This document shows, piece after piece, positions 32,212 to 41,630 of a DNA stretch of 64,000 nucleotides; position 1 is the first letter of the stretch; each line of letters starts with the position of its first letter. Source of the stretch: Pedobacter steynii (GTDB lineage Bacteria > Bacteroidota > Bacteroidia > Sphingobacteriales > Sphingobacteriaceae); NCBI RefSeq assembly GCF_001721645.1, contig NZ_CP017141.1, positions 1,116,001 to 1,180,000 of the forward strand, in the 5' to 3' direction. The notes below the pieces were generated by a model. The model worked only from the letters and a program-made list of their open reading frames with translations. It searched no databases and had not been told where the DNA came from. Both the position numbers and the translations under genes were made by a program.

Positions 32212-32386
32212 GTGCCGCACGCATGTCCTTAATGAGTTGCAGCTTCAGGTAAAGAAAGAACGCTGCTGTCGCCACGAAAAGGACAATGACAAGGTATTTT
32301 GTATTGTTAAAAGCCCATACTGCTCCAAAGATGGATACAATAAGCCCAAGGTTGTAAAAAACGTTTAATGCAATTTTCTTTCCCAT
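32183..32386 (-). CDS. Small two-helix membrane protein
   Basis: 67 residues with two hydrophobic helices (about 8-26 and 30-50) and a lysine-rich C-terminal tail (LKKKEKELG). It resembles short membrane proteins common in Sphingobacteriaceae, but I cannot name the family with confidence. It starts 3 bp after the rhodanese stop, so the two form an operon. Its last 29 bp overlap the convergent epimerase gene. Confidence 0.68.
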   Translation of the reverse strand: MGKKIALNVFYNLGLIVSIFGAVWAFNNTKYLVIVLFVATAAFFLYLKLQLIKDMRAALKKKEKELG

Positions 32387-32389
32387 GTC

Positions 32390-32710
32390 TTAGTAAACCG
32401 GCATATTAGGATCAAACGCTTCCTGCCATGCAAGAATTCCACCTTTAAGGTTGTATAAATTTGTAAATCCGTGCATTTGCTCCAATTGCATAATTGCAGC
32501 TGCACTTCTTTTACCACTTCTGCATTGCACAATTACTGGTTTGTCCTGGGCAATTTTATCTGTTTCAATCAGGATACCACCCAAAGGGATGTTCAGACCA
32601 TCAAGGTTCGATGTCTCATATTCGAAAGTTTCCCTTACATCGATCAATTGGAAATCTTCCTTATTATCGATTTTTGCTTTCAATTCCTGAACTGTTATTT
32701 CCTTAATCAT
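32390..32710 (-). CDS. Single-domain rhodanese (sulfurtransferase-like)
   Basis: 106 residues. Rhodanese fold with DVRETFEYETSNLDG and active-site loop CRSGKRS; Cys63 would carry the persulfide. Probably cytoplasmic, as no signal peptide is seen. Start: the ATG at 32710 is used, because a TTG 18 bp upstream is itself part of the TATCTTTG promoter element. Leads the two-gene unit with the small membrane protein. Confidence 0.9.
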   Translation of the reverse strand: MIKEITVQELKAKIDNKEDFQLIDVRETFEYETSNLDGLNIPLGGILIETDKIAQDKPVIVQCRSGKRSAAAIMQLEQMHGFTNLYNLKGGILAWQEAFDPNMPVY

Positions 32711-32725
32711 ATATTTTGCTTTTTT

Positions 32726-32733
32726 CAAAGATA
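32726..32733 (-). promoter_or_regulatory. -7 promoter element of the rhodanese gene
   Basis: TATCTTTG on the minus strand, a full TAnnTTTG match, 15 bp before the start codon, implying a very short 5' leader. A TTTG lies upstream but at 22 to 23 nt. Confidence 0.55.
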
Positions 32734-32858
32734 AGCAATGCCGAAATTATTAAAGGCAAAAAAACCACAAAATCACATTAACATGAAGATAATAGAATCA
32801 TTTCAAGCAAATTACTGTAACAACTAGGTGAGCCGGGCGTTTAATAGTAAGTCTTTAT

Positions 32859-32866
32859 TAACTTTG
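32859..32866 (+). promoter_or_regulatory. -7 promoter element of the DUF4407 gene
   Basis: TAACTTTG, a full match to TAnnTTTG, 11 bp before the start codon. The transcript would be nearly leaderless. No clear -33 element. Confidence 0.5.
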
Positions 32867-32877
32867 ATTTTTACATC

Positions 32878-33978
32878 ATGAATGCTATATCCCGCTTCTT
32901 TTGGTTTTGCTCCGGGGCACACATTTCTACACTTGAAAAACATCCCACCGAGCATAACAAATATATTGGAATAGGTGCGACCATTTTCTTTACCGGATTA
33001 TTTGCAGCCCTCTCCGGTGGCTACGCCATGTATTTCGTTTTTAAAGGGGATACCGCTGCCGTTCTTTTTGCCATCTTTTTTGGATTAATCTGGGGCCTTG
33101 CAATTTTTAACATGGACCGGTATATTGTTTCCAGTATCAACAAAAGCTCCAGCACCAATAAACAGCTCCTGCAGGCTACTCCCCGGATTTTACTGGCTAT
33201 TATGATCGGAATCGTCATTTCCCGCCCACTGGAGCTTAAAATCTTTGATAAAGAGATTAAAGAGCGTCTTAAGGTGAGCTATCTCAATAATCAGCGGTCA
33301 AAAATAGATACCCTGAATCTAGCCTTTGAAAATAAATATAAGATCGAAATCGATAAACTCAATGAGGCTAAAGCCGAAAGAGACTCTCTTACAAATGCCA
33401 TAAAAACGGATCGTCAGAAGCTTAACTTTGAGATCTTCGGTAATAAAACGACAGAAACATCCGGTGTAATGGGTTACGGACCTTATGCAAAGAGAAAGGA
33501 AGCAGAGCTCAGACAAAGGGAACAAAACCTCGATACGCTAACCGCAGATGTCAGGGCAATGGAAAAGTTCGTAGATGGAAGGAAACAGTTTGATGGGCTC
33601 ATGACGGAGAAACTCTACACCGGAAAACAACTCGACAGCCTTACCAGCATTGCCGGCTTTGCGGATCGCAACTGGGCATTGGGACAACTGAGCTTCAATA
33701 CTGATGGAACGAGAGATCTGAATACGTCACTGGCCGTCACTTTTATCGGCTTGCTTTTTATTTTCTTTGAATGCCTTCCTGTTTTCGTTAAGCTGATGAG
33801 CAGCAGTGGCCCCTATGATCACTCGGTTCAGAATCTGGAAACCAGTCAGGTACACGAGTCCGATAAAGATAAAGATTATGAAATAGAAGTGATAGACGCT
33901 GTTCATGACACCCGCGTTTCTACAGAGATTGAGCGAAGGAAAAGGAGATTAATGCATCCTCCTACTGACGAAGAATAA
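32878..33978 (+). CDS. DUF4407 membrane protein
   Basis: 366 residues. The layout matches DUF4407 proteins: an N-terminal FWFCSGAH segment, two close transmembrane helices (about 32-75), NMDRYIVSS, then a third helix (about 100-118). A long charged, probably coiled-coil extracytoplasmic region follows (about 125-270), then a final helix near 285-305 and a cytoplasmic tail. Function unknown; a structural or sensory membrane role is possible. 21 bp before the M61 gene in the same direction. Confidence 0.82.
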   Translation: MNAISRFFWFCSGAHISTLEKHPTEHNKYIGIGATIFFTGLFAALSGGYAMYFVFKGDTAAVLFAIFFGLIWGLAIFNMDRYIVSSINKSSSTNKQLLQATPRILLAIMIGIVISRPLELKIFDKEIKERLKVSYLNNQRSKIDTLNLAFENKYKIEIDKLNEAKAERDSLTNAIKTDRQKLNFEIFGNKTTETSGVMGYGPYAKRKEAELRQREQNLDTLTADVRAMEKFVDGRKQFDGLMTEKLYTGKQLDSLTSIAGFADRNWALGQLSFNTDGTRDLNTSLAVTFIGLLFIFFECLPVFVKLMSSSGPYDHSVQNLETSQVHESDKDKDYEIEVIDAVHDTRVSTEIERRKRRLMHPPTDEE

Positions 33979-33999
33979 CCTGAAACCAAATATACCCCG

Positions 34000-35829
34000 A
34001 TGAAAAAAACCATACTAGGATTAGGCTTCTGCGCTTTGGCTTTTACCGTCAATGCACAAAATGAGATCAGCTATGAAGTAAGTTTCCCTAACGCCATTCA
34101 CCACGAGGCAGAAATTGTAATGCACATTCCTTCCATTCCCAATGGTTCTTTAAAAGTAAGAATGAGCAGATCCTCCCCGGGAAGATATGCGACTCATGAA
34201 TTCGGAAAAAACATTTATAATGTCAGGGCTTTCGATACCGATGGAAAACCCCTTCAGCTGAAACAACCTGAAGGAGATGTTTACCTGATTGATAAACCAG
34301 GAAAATCAGTAAAAATCAGCTATACCTTATATGGGAACTGGATAGACGGTACTTATGCGGGTTTTGATGAAACACATGCCCATATGAATATTCCCGCAAC
34401 CTTTGCCTGGCCCGTAGGAATGGATAACCGTCCAAGAATTGTACATTTTAAATATCCTGAAAAAAAGGACTGGAAAGTTGCAACCCAGCTTAAACCGCTT
34501 GGCAACGATAAATATTACGCGGCCAATCTCCAATATTTCATGGATAGCCCTACAGAGATTTCCAACTATAAAACCAGCAACTGGTCCGCAAAGAATCCTG
34601 ATGGGAAAATACAAACCATTCATCTGGTTACCCATTCCAATGATCCTCAGGAAGTGATTGACGGATATGGTCTGATGGTAAAAAAAGTAGTGGAAGAACA
34701 ACAGGCTATCTGGGGCGAATATCCAACCTTCGATTATGGAAACTATTACTTTCTACAGGATGTTCATCCGGAAAATGCCGGAGATGGGATGGAGCATAGA
34801 AATTCGACCTCGATTGTAGAACGAACAGATAAGATCGCAGGAAATGAGGCAGATCTGCTTGGAACATTTTCCCATGAATTCTTTCATGCATGGAATGTAG
34901 AGCGCTTAAGGCCTAAGACACTGGAGCCATTTGATTTTTCTCACTCCAATATCAGTGATGAGCTTTGGATTGCAGAAGGTTTCACCCAGTATTATGGAGA
35001 ACTTTCCTTAAAACGTGCCGGCTTCAGAACACTGGAACAAGCCGCACAAACCTATGCCGGACTGGTCAATACCGCGCTAAATACGCCCGGGGCAAAATTT
35101 TATAGCCCTGTTCAGGCTAGTCGTTATGCCGTATTTGCAGATGCAGGAGTCGCTATAGACCAAAGCAATAAAACCAATATTTTCACCTCTTATTATACCT
35201 ACGGTGCTTCGACAGCTTTGGCATTGGATTTACGGTTAAGAGCGGAGTTCAAGCTCAGTTTGGATGATTACATGCGTGCCTTATGGAAGGCTCATGGAAA
35301 ACCAGAAATTGCTTATACAATTCCGGATCTGGAAGCCGTTTTAGCGACACTAACGAATAAAAGTTTTGCATCGGAATTCTTCAGAAAATATATTTACGGA
35401 ACTGACAAAAATGATTATACCTCACTCCTGTTAAATGCAGGGTTCGTAGTCAGAAAAGCCAATCCCGGAAAAGCCTGGACAGGAATCAACAGACTTCAGG
35501 CTACAGATGGAAAGGTGTCCATTGCCGGTAATACCTTAATCGGGAGTCCTGCCTACAATGCAGGTCTTGACGTAGGCGATACCTTATTAAGCATTGAAGG
35601 CACAGAAATTAAAGACCAGAAAGGCCTGGCAGACCTCATTGGAAAATATCAACCTGGAACAAGTATCACCGTCCAATATCTACATAGGGGCATTCCGAAA
35701 TCCGCGACATTGGAGCTCGCCGAAAACCCCTACCTGGAAGTTGTTCCTATTGAAAAAACAGGTTCGGAACTTAGTCCGGCGATGATTACCTTTAGAGCTC
35801 AATGGTTAAACTCAAACATTAGACAATAA
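34000..35829 (+). CDS. Exported M61-family metallopeptidase with PDZ domain
   Basis: 609 residues. Signal peptide ends at about residue 20 (FTVNAQ). The N-terminal beta domain precedes a thermolysin-like catalytic domain with zinc motif HEFFH (His292, Glu293, His296) and third ligand Glu326 in AEGFTQYYGEL. A PDZ domain covers about 505-580 (SPAYNAGLDVGDTLLSIEG). Family members are glycyl-type aminopeptidases. First of three consecutive exported peptidase genes with gaps of 27 and 15 bp, likely an operon. Confidence 0.92.
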   Translation: MKKTILGLGFCALAFTVNAQNEISYEVSFPNAIHHEAEIVMHIPSIPNGSLKVRMSRSSPGRYATHEFGKNIYNVRAFDTDGKPLQLKQPEGDVYLIDKPGKSVKISYTLYGNWIDGTYAGFDETHAHMNIPATFAWPVGMDNRPRIVHFKYPEKKDWKVATQLKPLGNDKYYAANLQYFMDSPTEISNYKTSNWSAKNPDGKIQTIHLVTHSNDPQEVIDGYGLMVKKVVEEQQAIWGEYPTFDYGNYYFLQDVHPENAGDGMEHRNSTSIVERTDKIAGNEADLLGTFSHEFFHAWNVERLRPKTLEPFDFSHSNISDELWIAEGFTQYYGELSLKRAGFRTLEQAAQTYAGLVNTALNTPGAKFYSPVQASRYAVFADAGVAIDQSNKTNIFTSYYTYGASTALALDLRLRAEFKLSLDDYMRALWKAHGKPEIAYTIPDLEAVLATLTNKSFASEFFRKYIYGTDKNDYTSLLLNAGFVVRKANPGKAWTGINRLQATDGKVSIAGNTLIGSPAYNAGLDVGDTLLSIEGTEIKDQKGLADLIGKYQPGTSITVQYLHRGIPKSATLELAENPYLEVVPIEKTGSELSPAMITFRAQWLNSNIRQ

Positions 35830-35856
35830 TTCCTAAAAAGCAATAATACCATCATA

Positions 35857-37167
35857 ATGAAAAAAACAATTTACACCTTATTCGCATTGTTTCTTGCCCA
35901 GCAGACATGGGCGCAAAATATTGATAAAATCATTACCAGGCCTTATGTAGACCGTCTGATCAAAACGCTGAGCAGTGACGAGATGCAAGGCCGGGCCACT
36001 TTCTCTCCAGGGATAGATAAAGCCGCCAGTTTCATTGAAGCTGAGTTTAAAAGCATTGGTTTAAAGCCACTGGAAGGAAATACATTCAGACAATCTTTCT
36101 TTCAACAAAAACTAAAACCCTTAAGTACCAAAGTGATTATTGATGGAAAGGAAATCGAGGGGGCAAACGTTCTTGTTTATGGCAATACCGTTGAACATCT
36201 GGTTTTTGATAAGTCAAACAGCGGTGGGTGGCTGAAACTGGATCCGGAGAAGCCTTTCATGGCCCAGATCAGAGCATTAAGCAAAGAAAACAAAAAACAG
36301 CTGATCCTTGTAGATCCAAAATTCGCCGATATCTTTAAAAGAATCAAAGATTACCTTGCCGGCGGAGCAGAGATCGATGAAAAGAAAGCAAATGAACCTT
36401 CTTCTGCATTGGTATTGGTAATGGGAGAAGAAACCGTTGCTACGGATTTTAAGGTAGAAGTAAAAAGTAAACTGGAAAAACTTTCGCTCTTCAACGTAGC
36501 AGGTGTGATCCCTGGAAAGTCAAAAGCCAAAGAGCTGGTGGTATTTTCAGGTCATTATGATCATTTAGGCATCATTAAAAATAACGATGGACAAGATAGT
36601 ATTGCCAATGGTGCCGATGATGATGCTTCAGGAACCACTGCAATGATTGCGTTGGCGAAGTATTACAAAAAGCTAAATAATAATGAGCGGACTTTAATAT
36701 TTGTTGCCTTTACTGCAGAAGAAATCGGAGGTTTTGGTGCCAAACATTTTTCGCAGAAGCTAAACCCAGATGAGGTGGTTGCTATGTTCAACATTGAAAT
36801 GATCGGAAAGGACAGCAAATTTGGCAAGAATACCGCTTTTATTACCGGATTCGATAAATCCGACTTTGGCAAGATCCTGCAAAAAAACCTGGAGGGAACC
36901 GAATTTACTTTCCATCCTGATCCTTATCCACAACAGAATCTTTTTTACAGAAGTGACAATGCTACCTTAGCTGCACTTGGCGTTCCTGCCCATACCATCA
37001 GTACAGATCAGATCGACAGCGATAAATTCTACCATACGGTAAAGGATGAATATGAAACACTGGATGCAGACAATATTCTCTCTACCATAAAGGGAATTGC
37101 CAAAAGTGCCATCAGCATTATAAAAGGCATTGATACCCCTACCAGAATCCCCAAATTAAGTAACTAA
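35857..37167 (+). CDS. Exported M28-family aminopeptidase
   Basis: 436 residues with a signal peptide (LFALFLAQQTWAQ). Co-catalytic zinc site: His233 and Asp235 (SGHYDHLG), Asp254-256 in ADDDASG, Glu288/Glu289 in TAEEIGG, and a C-terminal His in the HTV segment of DKFYHTVKDEYETLD. Inserted residues around 75-215 look like a protease-associated region. Releases N-terminal amino acids in the periplasm or outside. Middle gene of the peptidase operon. Confidence 0.92.
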   Translation: MKKTIYTLFALFLAQQTWAQNIDKIITRPYVDRLIKTLSSDEMQGRATFSPGIDKAASFIEAEFKSIGLKPLEGNTFRQSFFQQKLKPLSTKVIIDGKEIEGANVLVYGNTVEHLVFDKSNSGGWLKLDPEKPFMAQIRALSKENKKQLILVDPKFADIFKRIKDYLAGGAEIDEKKANEPSSALVLVMGEETVATDFKVEVKSKLEKLSLFNVAGVIPGKSKAKELVVFSGHYDHLGIIKNNDGQDSIANGADDDASGTTAMIALAKYYKKLNNNERTLIFVAFTAEEIGGFGAKHFSQKLNPDEVVAMFNIEMIGKDSKFGKNTAFITGFDKSDFGKILQKNLEGTEFTFHPDPYPQQNLFYRSDNATLAALGVPAHTISTDQIDSDKFYHTVKDEYETLDADNILSTIKGIAKSAISIIKGIDTPTRIPKLSN

Positions 37168-37182
37168 CTATCATACCCCCAT

Positions 37183-40100
37183 ATGACTTTTATTAAACCT
37201 AACAAACTAACCCTCCTTGCAACCGCCACACTGTCGGTCTGCATCACGATGGGCATGGCTTTACCAGCCTCTGCTCAACAAGAAACACTTTTAATCCGAA
37301 GTCCGGCTGTAAGTTCCAATCACCTTACTTTTGTATACGGTGGAGATATCTGGATTTCTGGTAAAGACGGAAGCAATCCCAGAAGATTGACTGTAAACCC
37401 TGCAGTAGAACAAAACCCTCTTTTTTCTCCTGATGGGAAGCAAATTGCTTTTACCGGAAATTATGATGGCAATACCGATGTATATGTTATTCCTATTGAA
37501 GGCGGCGACCCAAAAAGAGTTACTTTTCACCCCAATCCAGATGTATTGAGGGGATGGATCGGAAATAACCAACTATATTTTACTTCTACCCGTGATTTTC
37601 GTTTTGCACTAAGTCCGAGAATGCACAAAGTGAATCTGGACGGCACCGATGAACAGGCTTTGCCAATGCCGGAAGCTGTACAGGGAACTCCTTCAGCAGA
37701 TCAGCGTTACTGGGCATATATAAAAAATACAGATCCAACAGAACGTTCTAATGTTGCTTTTAAACGTTACCGCGGTGGTGGAATGCCACAGATCTGGATC
37801 TTTGATACCAAAACAAAAAGTACAGAAATCATTCCAGGTACAGGATCCAATAATGTGAAACCACAATGGCTGGGCAATAAGATTTATTTCCTGTCAGACA
37901 GGGACCTCACTATGAACCTTTTCAGTTATGACATTAATACTAAGAAAACAGAAAAGCTGACCAACTTTAAAGACTATGACATCAAAACATTAACTGTTGG
38001 TCAGGGAGTAGTGGCATTTGAACAAGGAGGTAAAGTACACCTGTTGGAAACCACTAACAATAAAGTAAAAACCATCTCCATTAATATTCAGGCTGATGCC
38101 CCTTATAAGCGCCCACATTATATTGATATGGCTGCCGGCATCCGTAATATTGAGATCTCTCCGAAAGGAGTAAGAGCATTGTTCGAAAGTCGCGGAGAAA
38201 TTTTTTCCGTACCGAAAGAAAAAGGAGATGCCAGAAACATCTCAAACTCCCCTGGCAGTTTCGAGAAATTCCCATCCTGGTCGCCGGATGGAAAATATAT
38301 CTCTTACCTTTCTGACAAGAATGGTAATTATCAGCTTGTCCTTTTGAATCAGGTGACAAAAGAAGCTCCGATTTATATTTCTTTGGGAAACACCCCATTT
38401 TACTATCAGCCGATATGGTCGCCGGATAGTAAGAAAATTGCTTATGGCGATGCTCACCTGAACCTATTCTATGTCGATATCAATGCAAAAAAACCAGTAT
38501 TGGTAAAGGCAGATAAATTGGGTTCAACTACAGGAAGGAGTTTTAGTGCGCTTCAACCAGCCTGGTCTCCGGATTCTAAGTGGCTTACTTATGTAGCCAC
38601 GCTTCAGAATATGGTAAGTGCGGCTTTCCTTTATCATGTGGAAACAGAAACCCATACCCAGATTACAGACGGAATGAGTGAGGTCAACTCTCCAAGCTTT
38701 AGCCGTGATGGGAAATATCTCTTCTTTACTGCCAGTACCGATGTAGGTTTAACCAATAGCGGGTTACATATGTCTGCTTATCAGCGTCCGGTAAACTACA
38801 GTGCTTATGCTCTGATCCTTTCTAAAAAAACACCTTCATTATACAAGACCGAAAGTGATGAGGAAAGTGTAAAACCAGAAGAACAACCGGAAAAAAAGAA
38901 AGAAGACCCTAAAAAAGATAAAAAAGGGAAAGATGAGAAAGGCAAAGAAAGCGCTCCGGCAGCAGTTAATAAGTCGATTGAAGTAGATCTTGCCGATTTA
39001 AGTAACCGGATCATCTCTCTGCCTATTCCTTCGGGTGGTATTCAGGGTGTGGATGGAAGTGTGGAAGGACAGGTTCTTTATTTCAGAAATGGAGAACTAG
39101 GCGCGCTGGATCTGAAAAAGATGGAGGCCTCTACCCTGATCAGTGGAATTAACCGGTTAAGCGTCAGTTCTGACGGAAAATCTATGTTATACGGTTCCAG
39201 AGGCAACTACTATATTGTAGATGCTGGTAAAAAGCCAGCCAGTTCTGAAAGTGGTAAATTGAAACTGGACGACATCAAGGTATTGGTTGATCCCGCAGCA
39301 GAATGGAAACAGATGTTTGATGAAGTCTGGAAAATGGAAAAGGATTTCTTCTACGTAGAAAACATGCATGGTGCAGATTGGCCGGCAATGAAAGTAAAGT
39401 ATGAAAAATTCCTTCCTTATGTAAACCATCGTTCTGATCTTTCCTATGTATTCAATGAAATGATGGGAGAAATGGTCGTTGGACACAACTATATCTCACC
39501 AGGTGATGAACCGAGTGCTCCTGCAGTTGGCGTAGGGATGTTGGGTGCTGATTATGAAATCGACAATGGTTTTTATAAGATTGGCAAAATCTTTACCCGC
39601 CTGGACTGGAATCCAACATTTAAAGCTCCTCTTGCTGAACCAGGCTTAAACATTAAAGAAGGCGATTATATTGTTGCTATAGAGGGTATCCCTGTAACAG
39701 CAAAAAAATCGATCTATAGCCTTTTTGACTTCAAAGCTGGCAAACAAGTGGCGATAAAAATCAACAGTAAACCAAGTCTTGACGGCGCCAGAGAAGTAGT
39801 GGTAGTCCCGGTTAACATCGGCCAGGAAATGGAATTGAGAAGAATGGACTGGGTAGAGAATAACCGCAAAAGAGTAGATAAGCTGAGCAACGGACAGATT
39901 GCCTATGTATATATGCCGAATACCGGCCCTGATGGTTATACTTACTTTAACCGGTATTATTTCTCGCAGATGGACAAGAAAGCGCTTCTGATGGACGAAC
40001 GGAACAACGGCGGCGGCTGGGTTGCAGACTATGTGATTGACCTGCTAAGTCGTGAGCTGATTAGTTACTGGGCCATAAGAGATGGAAAGAGCTTTACCAC

Positions 40101-40497
40101 TCCAGGTAATGGAATTTTCGGTCCAAAAGCGATGCTCATCAACGAGAATGCGGGTTCAGGTGGAGATATGATGCCCTATATGTTCAAAAATAAAGGACTA
40201 GGCAAATTGGTAGGTCGCACTACGATGGGTATATTGGTAGGAATCAGTGGCTATCCTAGTCTGATAGACGGCGGAAGCATCACTTCTCCAAACTTCGGAA
40301 TATACGATACTAACGGAAAATGGATTATTGAAAATGAAGGTGTTGCACCTGATATCTTTGTAGAACAAACTCCTAAAGACCTTTTGGAAGGAAGAGATCC
40401 TCAGTTAGAGCGTACGGTTCAACAGCTTCAGGAGGAAATAAAAACATATAAATACCCTAATGTAACGAGACCTAAGGATCCGATCAGAGGTCAATAG
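37183..40497 (+). CDS. Tricorn-like S41 peptidase
   Basis: 1104 residues with a signal peptide (cleavage near ASAQ, residue 31). Two beta-propeller regions of WD40-like/TolB-like repeats (YGGDIWISGKDGSNPRRLT, WSPDGKYISYLSDKNG and similar) fill about 40-560. A Lys/Glu-rich linker follows at about 565-605. Then come a tricorn core domain with catalytic His768 (VGHNYIS), a PDZ domain (about 810-870), and the S41 core with Ser992 in NAGSGGD. It would degrade oligopeptides delivered through the propeller. Last gene of the exported peptidase operon. The highly charged linker is a low-complexity insertion. Confidence 0.92.
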   Translation: MTFIKPNKLTLLATATLSVCITMGMALPASAQQETLLIRSPAVSSNHLTFVYGGDIWISGKDGSNPRRLTVNPAVEQNPLFSPDGKQIAFTGNYDGNTDVYVIPIEGGDPKRVTFHPNPDVLRGWIGNNQLYFTSTRDFRFALSPRMHKVNLDGTDEQALPMPEAVQGTPSADQRYWAYIKNTDPTERSNVAFKRYRGGGMPQIWIFDTKTKSTEIIPGTGSNNVKPQWLGNKIYFLSDRDLTMNLFSYDINTKKTEKLTNFKDYDIKTLTVGQGVVAFEQGGKVHLLETTNNKVKTISINIQADAPYKRPHYIDMAAGIRNIEISPKGVRALFESRGEIFSVPKEKGDARNISNSPGSFEKFPSWSPDGKYISYLSDKNGNYQLVLLNQVTKEAPIYISLGNTPFYYQPIWSPDSKKIAYGDAHLNLFYVDINAKKPVLVKADKLGSTTGRSFSALQPAWSPDSKWLTYVATLQNMVSAAFLYHVETETHTQITDGMSEVNSPSFSRDGKYLFFTASTDVGLTNSGLHMSAYQRPVNYSAYALILSKKTPSLYKTESDEESVKPEEQPEKKKEDPKKDKKGKDEKGKESAPAAVNKSIEVDLADLSNRIISLPIPSGGIQGVDGSVEGQVLYFRNGELGALDLKKMEASTLISGINRLSVSSDGKSMLYGSRGNYYIVDAGKKPASSESGKLKLDDIKVLVDPAAEWKQMFDEVWKMEKDFFYVENMHGADWPAMKVKYEKFLPYVNHRSDLSYVFNEMMGEMVVGHNYISPGDEPSAPAVGVGMLGADYEIDNGFYKIGKIFTRLDWNPTFKAPLAEPGLNIKEGDYIVAIEGIPVTAKKSIYSLFDFKAGKQVAIKINSKPSLDGAREVVVVPVNIGQEMELRRMDWVENNRKRVDKLSNGQIAYVYMPNTGPDGYTYFNRYYFSQMDKKALLMDERNNGGGWVADYVIDLLSRELISYWAIRDGKSFTTPGNGIFGPKAMLINENAGSGGDMMPYMFKNKGLGKLVGRTTMGILVGISGYPSLIDGGSITSPNFGIYDTNGKWIIENEGVAPDIFVEQTPKDLLEGRDPQLERTVQQLQEEIKTYKYPNVTRPKDPIRGQ

Positions 40498-40500
40498 ACC

Positions 40501-40995
40501 TTAGATGATCTTTTCCATTACCTCATCAGTTATAAAGAAACCGTTGCCTAAATCAAGGTTAACGGTTTCTTTTTTAGTAAAGCCTGCGCTTTCATAAAAA
40601 TCTCTTGCCTTATTTTCCCGGTGAATATTCAATTCCAGCCTGCGTCCACCTTCTGCCTTTACCTTGTCAAGGACCTCGTTGATCAGAAATTTTCCGACTC
40701 CCTTTCCATGACATTCCGGTAAAACGTAAAGTTTATGCAGCTTATAGACTTTATTAATCGCTTCAATCACAGAATAAGAAACAAAGCCTACATCTTTAGA
40801 ATTGATTTCTGCAATCAGAAACACATACCCACCCAGCAGTTGTTCCAGCAGAATCCCTTTATTATACATTCTGTCCAACATATTTTCAATTTGTTCCCCA
40901 CTGAGAATCTTTTCATAAGAAGGGGGACAGGCAATATGGGCAATTTGCTGAATCACCGACAGGTCTTTCTCTTTTCCTTTTCTAAGCAGGATCAT
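40501..40995 (-). CDS. GNAT-family N-acetyltransferase
   Basis: 164 residues. Acetyl-CoA-binding motif A is visible as PECHGKGVGKFLINEVL (around 97-113), followed by RENKARDFYESAGF typical of the C-terminal strand-helix. The acceptor substrate is unknown. Its ATG overlaps the TGA of the upstream gene (ATGA), so the two are translationally coupled. Its stop lies 3 bp from the convergent tricorn gene. Confidence 0.88.
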   Translation of the reverse strand: MILLRKGKEKDLSVIQQIAHIACPPSYEKILSGEQIENMLDRMYNKGILLEQLLGGYVFLIAEINSKDVGFVSYSVIEAINKVYKLHKLYVLPECHGKGVGKFLINEVLDKVKAEGGRRLELNIHRENKARDFYESAGFTKKETVNLDLGNGFFITDEVMEKII

Positions 40996-41555
40996 AGCTT
41001 TTCACTGATGAACAGATATGGTGTTGTAAAATCAAACGTCACAAATCCATCATTAATTACGCTGAAATCACCATTTTCTTCTGGTTTCAGATTGCTGGTT
41101 TCAAAATAAGAGATGACTTCAATCTTAAAAATACTTCCCTTAGGTTTCCAAATACTGAATCCTGATTTGATGGCATAAGATTTTTCAGTTTCCGTAAATA
41201 CCACAATATTAATTTCAGAGATGTAACTCCCCAATTCCCTGAGGTTACTTTTAGCATCAATAACATTCACAGCCGGATATTTCTCTGCAATCAGGTAATC
41301 CAATACCGCATCTAACTCCTCCGTTGATGCCTGGATCAACTTTGTGTTTTCCTGAAAGAAGTCCTGACCTTTAGGATTAACTACCAGGTCTACTTTTAAC
41401 CCAAGGCTGATGATTTTTTCATAGAGCGTTGCATTGACAATTAAGGTTGGGCTCCATTCCAGCAGCTGCCCCAGATACTCTTCATTAAAAGCACCTAAAT
41501 GATGGATATACAGTGCTGGTTCCTGTTTTTCGCGAACAATGTGATGTGATGACAT
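40992..41555 (-). CDS. Conserved protein of uncertain function, possibly thiamine-pyrophosphokinase-like
   Basis: 187 residues from the start at 41555 (MSSHHIVREKQ). The frame remains open to 41642, but the start chosen lies directly after a promoter element and has the more natural N-terminus. The segment LIVNATLYEKIISLGLKVDLVV is reminiscent of the nucleotide-binding strand region of thiamine pyrophosphokinase, but the GDxDS motif of that family is not present. I therefore treat the link as weak. First gene of a unit with the GNAT gene (4-bp ATGA overlap). Confidence 0.6.
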   Translation of the reverse strand: MSSHHIVREKQEPALYIHHLGAFNEEYLGQLLEWSPTLIVNATLYEKIISLGLKVDLVVNPKGQDFFQENTKLIQASTEELDAVLDYLIAEKYPAVNVIDAKSNLRELGSYISEINIVVFTETEKSYAIKSGFSIWKPKGSIFKIEVISYFETSNLKPEENGDFSVINDGFVTFDFTTPYLFISEKL

Positions 41556-41559
41556 AAGA

Positions 41560-41567
41560 CAAATATA
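41560..41567 (-). promoter_or_regulatory. -7 promoter element abutting the start of the 40992-41555 gene
   Basis: TATATTTG on the minus strand matches TAnnTTTG fully, but only 4 bp separate it from the ATG. Either the mRNA is leaderless or a further upstream start is used. Confidence 0.45.
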
Positions 41568-41630
41568 TCTTATTTTTTTCTTATTTTCGTCTAATTCAAA
41601 CGCCCTTTCCAGATAAATCATGACTAATGT

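Noticed and set aside
32711..32728. TTG start for the rhodanese gene
   Set aside because: The TTG belongs to the TATCTTTG promoter element; the ATG at 32710 gives the normal domain length.
40992..41555. Firm assignment as thiamine pyrophosphokinase
   Set aside because: One segment is reminiscent of that fold, but the GDxDS-type catalytic motif is not seen; kept only as a weak possibility.
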